The notes under the pieces are model-generated. The model was not told the DNA's origin. It did no database searches and saw only the letters and a program-made list of their open reading frames with translations. Below are positions 8,797 through 17,378 of a DNA stretch of 48,974 nucleotides, one piece after another (position 1 is the stretch's first letter; each line of letters opens with the position of its first letter). A program made the translations under genes and the position numbers. Source of the stretch: Christensenellaceae bacterium (GTDB lineage Bacteria; Bacillota; Clostridia; Christensenellales; DTU072); NCBI GenBank assembly GCA_031259965.1, contig JAIRKT010000052.1, positions 1 to 48,974 on the forward strand. The letters run 5' to 3'.

Positions 8797-9286
8797 GCGT
8801 TATTTCTTTGTAAATTGCAGTTTTTTGTGACGGATTTTTAACTTAAACAATTTTAGATACGCTCTTAAACCGGAGATGGTTAAAATTGAATAGCTCTTAA
8901 ACGAATGTTTTGATTAAAATTTCGTAATGCGCTAAAAGTTATCCTTGTCATTATACATGTTTGATATGTTTTAAGTATAATGTGATTTCTATTGTTGTCT
9001 TATAGTTGTTTGTCTTATGTTATTTGACAAATGTCTATTCAAAGATTAACCCTACCACTTAGTTTTAATTATTTCTAATTGGTTTTTCTCAATATTATGT
9101 TTTCCTAGAATCTAATTATCTTTCTAGATTTTATAAGGTAGGGCGCGACAGGTCCAATCCTACAAATATATGCGCAGGTGAGTTGTAAAACCATTTCGAT
9201 GATTTTTTTATTTAACTGCGAATCCTTTTTGCTTAATTTGTTTTATTCGAAGGGAATTGTCAATAAACGGAGCTCTAATTTATTAT

Positions 9287-12067
9287 ATGAAGTACAATGC
9301 TAACACAAACACATTAATGAGTGAAATTATGTCAAATTCGACTTCAGCCGTTATGTTGTTTGCCCCGATTGGCTCAGGTAAAGCAGACTTTTTAACAGAA
9401 CTTGCATGCCGCTATCATACGGTATATTGGTTTAGTCCTTTAGATTGTGAAATGTCTTTATTTATATACAACTTGATAAACAAAGTCATTCAACCAAATG
9501 ACGAAGACTTGGCTAGAAAATTAAGACAACTAATATATTGCAGATCTCAATTTAATGATGAAAGTGTTATTATCACAGCTGTTCTCGATTACATATCAAA
9601 CATCCGTGGTAATTGCATAATGATTTTTGAGCATATGGAAAGTCTGCCCGAAAACTTTAAGCTTGCGATGATTGAGCGTATTATCAAACATTGTCCATCA
9701 AATCTTAAAATTGTAGTTTCGAGCAATGAGTATATTAATTTCGATTTTACGCGCTTTGATCCTCTTTATCCTAAACTAATTGACGAAGACATCCTAGGCA
9801 AACAATATGGCAAACCCACACCAGAGGCTTATTTAGAAAACGTGCCCCAAAAACAAAAAGCATTTTTGACTTATATTTCTGAAGTGCGAACTATCGATCT
9901 GGATTGTGTTAAAGCAATTTTTCCAGAGGGAATGCTTCTGTTAACATCATTAAGCCGTGCGGGGTATTATGTCACTATCAGAGAAAAAATGAGGGTACAT
10001 TTAAGTTTGGAATTAACCGAATATCTAAAAAGCCAATATTCAAAATACGAAGATATCATTAAAGAAGCTTTCCCATCATCACTTATAGGGAAAATTGCAG
10101 ACTACAAAGCATTAAAAAAAGAATACTTCACAGCTGTGCGATTATATGCATCCATAAACGAAATAAAGAAATGCAATGACACAACCCAAATTATTTTACA
10201 GGGCGATGAGTCAGTTTTGATGGCGTCAGATTATGCCCTTGCAAATCCGACCATAGCTAAATATCCTCAGTTGGAGTTTCCATACTGGTCATTACATTAT
10301 TCTGTGGCTTGTGAAGCACGGAACGACATTGAAATGGCTTTTGATCTGTCTAACAAAATCTTAACTATCTTCCGCGAATCTAAAGATGTACTGGGAGAAA
10401 TGATAACACTCGGTAGATTAGTCCAAATTGCATGCAAAAGGAAGGGTGATTCTGTTAGTTTTTTAAAGGACTATATTGTTGAAGCCTTTACTAGCCAGGA
10501 TCCTTTGTATGTAAATAACAGATCACTTATTTTTAGAGGCATCTTGGAATTCAAAAAGGAATTGCATCTCTTGACATCGGATATTGATGAAATGCTCGCA
10601 AAAATGGCCGAATCCCATTGTTTTCAGTACATTAAAAATATGGAAATCGCCGCATACTCCTATTTCAACATAGGTCAATACAAAAAAGCTTTAGAATTGA
10701 CTTCCGCTATCAAAACTTATTTTCCATACTATGTAATACCACATAAATTTATAGCTTTTAAATATTATGCAGGCGAAGTTGATGTAGCAGAAGATATGGT
10801 TCAAAATGCATTGAAATTTGCGTTAGAAAACAATATAACCGAAGATATAGGGCTTCTTTATTGCACAATGGCTACTATAGATATTTTCAGAGGTCGTATT
10901 AAAGATGCTTTTGAAAAATACGATAAAGCAGTAACATTAGATACTATTGATGGCTATGCTAAATTCTTTAACATTACAAAACGTTGCTCCGCATATGCAA
11001 GATTCAAAAACCCAAATTATTCAAAAGAAATAGCTCATATCTATTTAAAATATTGTAGAACCTTTGCTCCAGAGTACGAACACATGATACTGCCTTCTGT
11101 AGCATTCGCTTATTACAAACTAGAAGAATTTGATAAAGCAATCGAATATGCAAAAAAAGGAATAGAATGTAGCACAGAACATACAACATACTGGCTTATT
11201 TGTATGGCGATGATAACTGTTTATGAGATGCAAAAAGGTTATTTGAAAGACGCTACTTCACTAGTCCAAAAAATACTCGTTTCATCTTACAAACATGGCA
11301 TGGATATGATCGTAATTGACTATTACGAAGAATGTTTTGAACCATTAATCAACTATGCTAAACTACACAAAATTGAATTGGACTATGTCTCCCGCATTTT
11401 AGAAATTCTCCAATGCAAAACTGCAGATGGACTACCATCACGCACTCTCAAAGTCACTATGTTTGCTAGCACAGTTCAAATGTACGCAGATGGGAAAGAG
11501 GTTGTCTGGCGCACAAGGAAAGCTAAAGAACTATTTCTGCATTATTTAATGACACGTGATATTGGAATAGATAGGAATGCCATTGTAAATTTTTTCTGGA
11601 AAAATTATTTGTATACTTCTGCTATAAATAATCTAAAAACCACAAATAATATAATAAGAAATACACTCAAAGCATATGGAGTAGAATGCGATTTAAAATA
11701 CTCCAATTCCAAATATATATTAAAAATAGACGACGTTGAAAGCGATTATTTTGCTTTCTGTGAGCTTAAGAGCAAGTACAGTGAGGACCTGCCTGTTAAT
11801 CAACGAATCAAAATTGTAAACTCAATGCTTAAATTATACAAAGGTGAATTTGCTGAGGAAATAGATAGCAAAGAATTTGCTTATGAACGTCGCACACTTA
11901 AACAAGGCTTTGTTTTACTTATAATCAGACTGATGCGATATTTAACAAAAGAAGGTGACTATTTAGAAGCAAAGCGCTTTTTAAGTCATTTGGTCTTGAT
12001 AGACAAAACCAACGATTATTCCCACATGTTAACCGAATTAGATCAGCACATACTTTTATCAAAATGA
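9287..12067 (+). CDS. SARP/BTAD-type transcriptional regulator with N-terminal NTPase-like domain
   Basis: Large cytoplasmic regulator of about 926 residues. The N-terminal region has a P-loop-like LFAPIGSGKADF (near residue 27); the usual Thr/Ser after Lys is Ala, so ATPase activity may be weak. YLENVPQKQKAFLTYISEVR and what follows resemble the winged-helix part of MalT/LuxR-type STAND proteins. The middle (about 280-700) is helical with TPR-like segments such as SYFNIGQYKKALELTSAIK and AYYKLEEFDKAIEYAKKGI. The C terminus carries an OmpR-like DNA-binding domain (VWRTRKAKELFLHYLM) and a BTAD domain (MLKLYKGEFAEEIDSKEFAYERR), the order found in SARP/AfsR activators. Start: ATG at 9287 has GGAG 14 bases upstream; a TTG at 9257 with AGGG almost adjacent is an alternative. 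Overlaps the methyltransferase gene by ATGA. Ligand and targets unknown. Confidence 0.8.
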   Translation: MKYNANTNTLMSEIMSNSTSAVMLFAPIGSGKADFLTELACRYHTVYWFSPLDCEMSLFIYNLINKVIQPNDEDLARKLRQLIYCRSQFNDESVIITAVLDYISNIRGNCIMIFEHMESLPENFKLAMIERIIKHCPSNLKIVVSSNEYINFDFTRFDPLYPKLIDEDILGKQYGKPTPEAYLENVPQKQKAFLTYISEVRTIDLDCVKAIFPEGMLLLTSLSRAGYYVTIREKMRVHLSLELTEYLKSQYSKYEDIIKEAFPSSLIGKIADYKALKKEYFTAVRLYASINEIKKCNDTTQIILQGDESVLMASDYALANPTIAKYPQLEFPYWSLHYSVACEARNDIEMAFDLSNKILTIFRESKDVLGEMITLGRLVQIACKRKGDSVSFLKDYIVEAFTSQDPLYVNNRSLIFRGILEFKKELHLLTSDIDEMLAKMAESHCFQYIKNMEIAAYSYFNIGQYKKALELTSAIKTYFPYYVIPHKFIAFKYYAGEVDVAEDMVQNALKFALENNITEDIGLLYCTMATIDIFRGRIKDAFEKYDKAVTLDTIDGYAKFFNITKRCSAYARFKNPNYSKEIAHIYLKYCRTFAPEYEHMILPSVAFAYYKLEEFDKAIEYAKKGIECSTEHTTYWLICMAMITVYEMQKGYLKDATSLVQKILVSSYKHGMDMIVIDYYEECFEPLINYAKLHKIELDYVSRILEILQCKTADGLPSRTLKVTMFASTVQMYADGKEVVWRTRKAKELFLHYLMTRDIGIDRNAIVNFFWKNYLYTSAINNLKTTNNIIRNTLKAYGVECDLKYSNSKYILKIDDVESDYFAFCELKSKYSEDLPVNQRIKIVNSMLKLYKGEFAEEIDSKEFAYERRTLKQGFVLLIIRLMRYLTKEGDYLEAKRFLSHLVLIDKTNDYSHMLTELDQHILLSK

Positions 12068-12936
12068 GTAATATAAGAATTAATAACGAATGGATAAATT
12101 ACAAAATTCTAGCAACAGGAAATGGCCAAAAACTAGAACAGTTTGGAGATTTGATTTTACTAAGGCCCGATCCACAAGTAATTTGGAATTCACAATTTAA
12201 TTTATCTGAATATAAAGGGCTGTCTGCCATTTATGAAAATGGCTGTGTGTCAGAACAGGGATCTTGGAAGAAGTTAAAATCTGTTCCTGATTCATTCACA
12301 ATCGAATGGCGCAATTTGAAATTTTCATTAAAACTCATGAAATTCAAACACACAGGTATTTTCCCAGAACAAGCATATAATTGGAATAGAATGATTGAGT
12401 TAATAAAAAATTCAAACCGAAATATTAAAGTGCTAAATTTATTTGCATACACTGGCGGAGCAACCCTGGCTTGCGCCTCCGCTGGAGCATCTGTTTGTCA
12501 CGTTGACGCAGCAAGAGCTATGGGAGAACGAGCAGGCTTTAATGCTAAATTATCAGGTTTGGCAAATGCTTCTATTCGCTATATAATTGATGATTGTGTA
12601 ACATTTGTTGAGCGCGAAATTCGCAGAGGACATAAGTATGACGCTATTATAATGGACCCTCCTGCATATGGTAGAGGACCCAGAGGTGAGCTTTGGAAAA
12701 TTCAGGACCAAATCTATTCATTAGTGGAATTAACACGAAACATTTTATCTGATAATCCTTTGTTTCATTTGATTAATAGCTATGCAACTGGATTGCTGCC
12801 CTCCGCTATGGCCAATATACAACGTCTCGTTTTTAAAGGATTTAATGGCATGATTGAATCTTATGAAATAGGCATCGCAACAAAAGAAACCTCTATTATA
12901 TTACCATGCGGCGCATCATCTATGACAATATTTTAA
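12064..12936 (+). CDS. class I SAM-dependent methyltransferase (RlmI/RlmK-like)
   Basis: SAM-dependent methyltransferase of the COG1092 group, 290 residues, related to the 23S rRNA methyltransferases RlmI and RlmK-L. The SAM-binding motif is LNLFAYTGGATLACASAGA followed by HVDAARAM, and the catalytic loop is IIMDPPAYGRGP. The FKHTGIFPEQAYNW segment before the Rossmann fold is typical of the group. It lacks the N-terminal PUA domain of RlmI. The start codon overlaps the regulator stop (ATGA), so translation is probably coupled, and an RluA-type pseudouridine synthase follows after 24 bases, consistent with an rRNA-modification role. The modified nucleotide cannot be deduced. Confidence 0.85.
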   Translation: MSNIRINNEWINYKILATGNGQKLEQFGDLILLRPDPQVIWNSQFNLSEYKGLSAIYENGCVSEQGSWKKLKSVPDSFTIEWRNLKFSLKLMKFKHTGIFPEQAYNWNRMIELIKNSNRNIKVLNLFAYTGGATLACASAGASVCHVDAARAMGERAGFNAKLSGLANASIRYIIDDCVTFVEREIRRGHKYDAIIMDPPAYGRGPRGELWKIQDQIYSLVELTRNILSDNPLFHLINSYATGLLPSAMANIQRLVFKGFNGMIESYEIGIATKETSIILPCGASSMTIF

Positions 12937-12960
12937 CCATTAAAAGGAGAGACCTACATA

Positions 12961-13683
12961 ATGTCAAACGAAAAAACCATAATCACCAGCTATAAAGATC
13001 TTCAAATCATTTTCGAGGATAACCATTTACTTGTCGTTTTAAAACCACAAAATGTTCCTGTGGCACGAGATAGTTCTGAGGATTTAGATCTTTTGAATAT
13101 GTTAAAAACCTATTTAATTGAGTCAAAAAATAAACCTGGTGACGCATTCCTGGGATTAGTTCATCGTCTCGATCGAACCACAGGTGGAGTGATGGTTTTT
13201 GCTAAAACAAGTCGCGCAGCAAAAAGGCTAGCCGAACAATTACAAAATGGCATATTTGAAAAACGCTATCTCGCTGTAACATGTGGTATACCAAAAGAAA
13301 AACATGCAATATTAAAAAATTCATTGCTTAAGGATGAACAAAATAATTACGTGAGTTGTGTGCCTATCGCCACAGAAGGATCAAAATCTGCGGTTCTAGA
13401 ATATAAAATCGTTGCCACTAATAATGGCTATGCGCTTCTTGATATAAAACTTTTAACTGGTCGAAGTCACCAGGCAAGAGTCCAATTAGCTTATATTGGA
13501 ACACCCATAATGGGTGATAGAAAATATGGTGGAACAAAACCTATATTTTCACAGAATTTGGCATTGTGGGCTACAGAACTTAGAATTCAACATCCAGTGT
13601 CAAAAGACAACTTGGTCTTTAGAATTGAACCGCCACTAAGCGAATCACCATGGAATTTGTTTCAATTTCCTGTTGTACTCTGA
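12961..13683 (+). CDS. RluA family pseudouridine synthase
   Basis: Converts uridine to pseudouridine in rRNA (or tRNA), 240 residues. The catalytic motif VHRLDRTTGGVMVFAKT contains the essential Asp. Further family motifs are KRYLAV, LLTGRSHQARVQLAYIG and GDRKYGG. There is no N-terminal S4 domain, so it belongs to the short RluA/RluC-like class (compare YjbO/YlyB, about 300 residues). AAAGGAGAG lies just before the ATG. It follows the methyltransferase gene and ends convergent with cca, 250 bases away. The target uridine is not predictable from sequence. Confidence 0.9.
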   Translation: MSNEKTIITSYKDLQIIFEDNHLLVVLKPQNVPVARDSSEDLDLLNMLKTYLIESKNKPGDAFLGLVHRLDRTTGGVMVFAKTSRAAKRLAEQLQNGIFEKRYLAVTCGIPKEKHAILKNSLLKDEQNNYVSCVPIATEGSKSAVLEYKIVATNNGYALLDIKLLTGRSHQARVQLAYIGTPIMGDRKYGGTKPIFSQNLALWATELRIQHPVSKDNLVFRIEPPLSESPWNLFQFPVVL

Positions 13684-13933
13684 ACTATTAGGTACAGCAA
13701 CACATTTTCCATCTAATTCAAAATCTTAATTAAAAAAGAAGGTGCATCTTAACACCCCCCACAGAGGCATAGCGATTTGCGCATTCTTTCTAAAACTCTA
13801 TGATTTTGAAATGCATTAATCTACAACATTCATATGCTAGATATTGCAATATCTATGCAACAAAGCATTGACGAATTATTATTAACTTAAATGTATACCT
13901 TTTGATTTTTAAATTTTCTTTGCGGTTTGTCTC
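13684..13933. other. convergent intergenic region
   Basis: Two hundred and fifty bases between rluA-like and cca. A weak GGTG/CACC hairpin (13741-13757) is followed by a C run, not a T run, so no clear terminator is seen. The segment 13763-13827 shares collinear blocks with 30580-30640 and weaker ones with 17231-17265 (see findings). Confidence 0.35.
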
Positions 13934-15274
13934 TTATCGAAATTCTTCAATAACCTCAACTAATATTTGAAACTGCTCATCGCGAGTTGGCGCTTTCCTC
14001 AACACAGATCGCCTCAAAATTTCTTTCAAAACGACCGTCCGTTTGCATTCCTCAACACCTTTTTCTATCAGATCAAGTCCTGTCACTTTCAGTTCGCTTA
14101 CTGCCAATGGGAGCTTATTATCTTCCAGAATCTTCTTTGCGGTCCTGAGTCTTGTTATTCGCCTTTCGAAAGATCTAATCGATCCGCTTCCTATCTCATC
14201 TGCAATTATCAATTTAATTAAATCATTCATAAAAGCAAAATTGCTTTGGACAAACAACATTAACTCCTCTTCATTCGCATCTTCTAGTAAATCGAACATG
14301 TGAATTTCTACTAATTTGCATACCTTTGAAATGAGGCTTTTAGGATATCTTAATTCGTTTAAAATTGTGCGACACAATTTTGCACCTTCTGCGGCATGTG
14401 CTGTATATCTTCCTGTTTTTAAAAAGATGATAGGTTTTCCTATGTCATGCATTAAAGCCACTAATCTAATTTCAACGGGTGCAGCTTCCATAGTCCTTAA
14501 CATATGTTCAAACACATCATATTTATGATACAATTTAGGTTGATTTAGGTTTTTTCCTAACACCAAATTTGGCAAAATATATTTTAATATGCCTATTTCA
14601 TCGGCTATCTTGAAGGCCCTATAATGCGCTGACTTTACTTCGTACGCCATGTCAGCTATTAACATTAAATCAAATTCATCTCTAATCCTTTCCCTTGAAA
14701 TAGATTTAATTAGCTCCGCAGCTTCAGTTGCACCTTTGAGCGTCTCATCGTCAATCTCAAATCCTGTTTGCGCTGCTATTCTAACAAGTCTTAACAATCG
14801 CAGCGCATCCTCAGAGAAGGTATCAATAGGTTTTTTAACTGTCTTTATTAGCTTGTTTTGTAAATGCAAAATTCCGTTTGTTGGATCTTTGTAAGTTTGA
14901 TTTTTTACATCATAATAAATAGCATTTATTGTGAAATCACGCCTCATTGCATCGATATTAATGTCTTTGGTTAATTTAACATCAAAAGGATTATGTGTTC
15001 CATCCACTGCATAACTATCTATTCTGAATGTAGTATGCTCATACCTTTCATCACCCAATACCAACACAACTGTGCCAATTTTAGGATTTACTGGTATAAC
15101 CTTAAATTCGCTGTTTTTTAAATACTTTTTTAGTTCAGAAGGAGTCAATTCAGATGCCAAGTCAACATCCCCACCCTTAAAATTGGCAAAATGATTGCGT
15201 ACTGCACCACCTACGACATAAATCGGAACTGGCAGCAACTCACTAAACTTTTTCAGCAAAGTTGATATTGTCAT
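13934..15274 (-). CDS. cca: CCA tRNA nucleotidyltransferase with HD domain
   Basis: Adds or repairs the 3'-terminal CCA of tRNAs using CTP and ATP. The protein has 446 residues, normal for the clostridial class II enzyme. The head domain has VYVVGGAVRNHF and the catalytic GGDVDLAS; RRDFTINAIYYD, the DPTNG segment, and ALRLLRLVRIAAQTGF with RERIRDEF are the neck motifs. A C-terminal HD domain is visible (LVALMHDIGKPIIF, AEGAKLC). No ribosome binding site precedes the ATG. Instead a TTGACA-16-TATACT promoter ends six bases before the ATG, so the mRNA should begin at or next to the start codon. Transcribed alone, convergent with rluA-like. Confidence 0.92.
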   Translation of the reverse strand: MTISTLLKKFSELLPVPIYVVGGAVRNHFANFKGGDVDLASELTPSELKKYLKNSEFKVIPVNPKIGTVVLVLGDERYEHTTFRIDSYAVDGTHNPFDVKLTKDINIDAMRRDFTINAIYYDVKNQTYKDPTNGILHLQNKLIKTVKKPIDTFSEDALRLLRLVRIAAQTGFEIDDETLKGATEAAELIKSISRERIRDEFDLMLIADMAYEVKSAHYRAFKIADEIGILKYILPNLVLGKNLNQPKLYHKYDVFEHMLRTMEAAPVEIRLVALMHDIGKPIIFLKTGRYTAHAAEGAKLCRTILNELRYPKSLISKVCKLVEIHMFDLLEDANEEELMLFVQSNFAFMNDLIKLIIADEIGSGSIRSFERRITRLRTAKKILEDNKLPLAVSELKVTGLDLIEKGVEECKRTVVLKEILRRSVLRKAPTRDEQFQILVEVIEEFR

Positions 15275-15280
15275 AAATAT

Positions 15281-15308
15281 AGTATATACTTTTTTGTTTT
15301 CTTGTCAA
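15281..15308 (-). promoter_or_regulatory. promoter producing a predicted leaderless cca mRNA
   Basis: On the minus strand TTGACA (15303-15308) and TATACT (15281-15286) are separated by 16 bases. The cca ATG (15272-15274) begins seven bases after the last -10 base, which is where transcription normally starts. No Shine-Dalgarno sequence fits between them. Confidence 0.7.
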
Positions 15309-16103
15309 CAAAAAAAACAATCTTAAACGCAACACAAAAACACCTAAGCTTTATTTTTGTAAAACAGTTTTTGTAGCATAACAGTGTTTTGAAAACCACA
15401 TTCCTTTAATATTAAGCTACCGGATTTTTAACATATTAAAGAGAAGTAATTTGTTAAAAATAAGGTCATTAAAGGACGTTACAGTGCTTTTATCAAAAAT
15501 TTAAAAAACAAATGGCGAATGGAGTACACATGAAACAACAAAAAAAGTTGGGAACCTAGTTAAAAAATTAAATTTCAATATTTGGTTTTTAAAAATGGGT
15601 CACAACCGAAAACAAAAATCTTATTCGACAAATTCCCGATTTTCGGGAACATTAGGCTTTATTTTCTACATTGTTCCTCTTTTTCCAGGTTTTCTTTGCT
15701 TTTTCAAACTTAATTAAAAATGATCAAAGTAAAGTTAAAAAATTAAATAAGAATTGCTAAACGGTAGTAAACTCTTTAAAAATCAAATGTTGTTTACCAG
15801 GCTGATTATTGCATCATTAAATAGACAGGTTTTCGGTTGTGCCCAATGTTTTGATGCAAATCTTAATAAGACAGTACTTGCTATAAACCTAAAATTGGAG
15901 AAGTTACAGATTAAATTTAGGTTTTATTCTTTTATAAGTGCATTTCATCTCAAGAGTTATAAAAACTCTGTGTTATATCGGCCACGCTAATTCGAAATTT
16001 TTGATGGCCTTATCGCTATGAGTTCAACTATCAGTGGACATCACACAAACACTAAAATTTACAATGTCAGTGTAAATTTAGGTTTTTTGCACAAATTACT
16101 TTT
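15309..16103. other. long intergenic region with a repeat copy and a palindrome
   Basis: Close to 800 AT-rich bases upstream of the AI-2E family gene. It holds the palindrome TTCCCGA-3-TCGGGAA (15633-15649) with no T run, and copy A of a dispersed repeat (15911-16000). A TACAAT at 16060-16065 may be the -10 of the downstream gene, with an imperfect -35 (TGGACA, 19-base spacer). A 78-codon frame at 15754-15990 has no ribosome binding site and overlaps the repeat; I do not regard it as a gene. Confidence 0.5.
15911..15979 (+). repeat. dispersed intergenic repeat, copy A
   Basis: About 80% identical by eye to the reverse complement of 30329-30397. Shared blocks in order are TTAAATTT, GTTTTAT, GTGCATTTCA, the hairpin GAGTTATAAAAACTC (15954-15968) and TGTGTTATATC. 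Weaker similarity continues to about 16000. The central stem GAGTT/AACTC has a five-base loop. Confidence 0.75.
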
Positions 16104-17183
16104 ATGCGAAGGAATCGTATTATACTTATTATTGCAATTTCAATAGTACTTGTGACATTTTCAATAGACAAGTTTAACGCAATTATCAAACCTCTTATTT
16201 ATGCCTTCTATCCAGTTTTTTCAGGTCTTCTATTTGCATTAGTTTTAAAATCACCTGTAAAATTTTTTGAGCAACATTTCTTTTTATTTGTAAAAAATCT
16301 GATGTTAAGGCGAGTTTTGGCATTATGTATAGTTTTTATAACCTTTTTTGGTGTGTTATCCTTTTTCCTTGTTTTAATTGTTCCTGACATAACAAAAAGT
16401 CTTGCAATTCTAAACAGCAAATTAACTAATTTTGAAATACCCGATTTTGGAAACGAAACCAGCGAATGGCCATTTTTTAATTCATTGGTAGAACAGCTGT
16501 CATCTTTGTCTAGTACTGTTATAGGCAAATGTTCTGAAATATTTCTTAACATGTTTGAGAAATTAGCAAATGTTCTAAAACATCTCATTAAATTTATTAT
16601 AGGATTAGGATTGGGCTTGCTCATTATAATACACAAGGAATCCTTGTTAAGACAGCTGTTTTTTTTGTTAAGATCATTGCGAAATACACTCTATGCAAAG
16701 AAAACGTTGCTTTTGATTTCATCTGGAGGGGACCGTTTTTCAAAATTTTTAATAGGACAATTTTTAGAATGTATCGTCTTCGGCATATTGTGTTATGCCG
16801 CCCTTTTTATTACACGCATGCCCTTTGCCCCTATTCTCGCAATATTATTAGCAGTAGGCAATCTCATTCCTATTATAGGCGCATATATTGCAGGTGGGAT
16901 AGGATTGTTGCTTGTTTTTACAGAAAGTCCACATCTTTCTTTGTTATTTATTCTAATTATAATCATTGTGCAACAAATTGAACAATGGACAACATACCCC
17001 TTGATAGTTGGAAAATACATGCAATTAAATGGATTTTGGATATTATTTGGGGTCGTAATTGGTGGTGGTTTATTTGGGTTCTGGGGGCTTTTATTATGTG
17101 TCCCCACATTGTCATTTTTACACGACGTTATAGTTATATTCATAAATAAAAAACAACTTCTAAAATTACCACCTGATAGTTAA
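16104..17183 (+). CDS. AI-2E family transporter (PerM-like membrane protein)
   Basis: Polytopic membrane protein of 359 residues in the AI-2E/PerM (UPF0118) family, with about eight spans. An N-terminal pair of spans (IILIIAISIVLVTFSI, PLIYAFYPVFSGLLFALVL) is followed by the FFLVLIVPDITKSL region, an extracytoplasmic loop (about 105-150), and the C-terminal core with family motifs GQFLECIVFGILCYAAL, AVGNLIPIIGAYIAGG and GVVIGGGLFGFWGLLLCVPTL. Members have been linked to autoinducer-2 export, Na+(Li+)/H+ antiport or osmotic tolerance; the substrate here is unknown. I see no good ribosome binding site before the ATG at 16104. It precedes the 17375 gene by 191 bases and may be transcribed separately. 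Confidence 0.88.
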   Translation: MRRNRIILIIAISIVLVTFSIDKFNAIIKPLIYAFYPVFSGLLFALVLKSPVKFFEQHFFLFVKNLMLRRVLALCIVFITFFGVLSFFLVLIVPDITKSLAILNSKLTNFEIPDFGNETSEWPFFNSLVEQLSSLSSTVIGKCSEIFLNMFEKLANVLKHLIKFIIGLGLGLLIIIHKESLLRQLFFLLRSLRNTLYAKKTLLLISSGGDRFSKFLIGQFLECIVFGILCYAALFITRMPFAPILAILLAVGNLIPIIGAYIAGGIGLLLVFTESPHLSLLFILIIIIVQQIEQWTTYPLIVGKYMQLNGFWILFGVVIGGGLFGFWGLLLCVPTLSFLHDVIVIFINKKQLLKLPPDS

Positions 17184-17339
17184 TTAACCCCTAATTTCTT
17201 GTAATTAACCTGTCTTACTGGCACTCACCTGTTGTCGCATAGCAATATCATATCATTTCTAAAATCAAATCTCGACTAAAATCGACAAAATATCTCATTT
17301 TTCGTCAAAATTAGCTTTTTTACTTCTCCCGTTTTGTGT

Positions 17340-17378
17340 TATGCTTTTAATATGCAAAACCAGAGACGTCTCTTATGA
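17340..17378 (+). promoter_or_regulatory. -10 element and overlapping eight-codon upstream ORF
   Basis: TATGCT (17340-17345) is followed by six bases and then an ATG (17352) that opens MQNQRRLL; its stop overlaps the start of the next gene as ATGA (17375-17378). The -35 is weak (TTTTAC, 16-base spacer). The main gene has no good Shine-Dalgarno, so coupled translation from a leaderless mini-ORF is a possible mechanism. The palindrome GAGACGTCTC lies within it. Confidence 0.35.

Larger units (their letters stand above)
8307..9286. other. long AT-rich intergenic region upstream of the SARP-type regulator
   Basis: About 980 bases without a convincing gene. It contains a strong plus-strand promoter (8702-8730), a 15-codon frame with AAAGG in front (8749-8796), an isolated TATAAT at 8976-8981, the direct repeat TTGTCTTAT at 8995-9003 and 9010-9018, an ATTTGaCAAAT palindrome near 9023, and a possible small pseudoknot at 9138-9175. 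The stretch 8307-8700 shows nothing I can name. Confidence 0.5.

Noticed and set aside
15633-15649. TTCCCGA/TCGGGAA palindrome as terminator or operator
   Set aside because: No T run follows on either strand and nothing else ties it to a gene; kept only as a note.
15754-15990. Plus-strand 78-codon frame
   Set aside because: No ribosome binding site or recognisable protein features, and its 3' part is the dispersed repeat.
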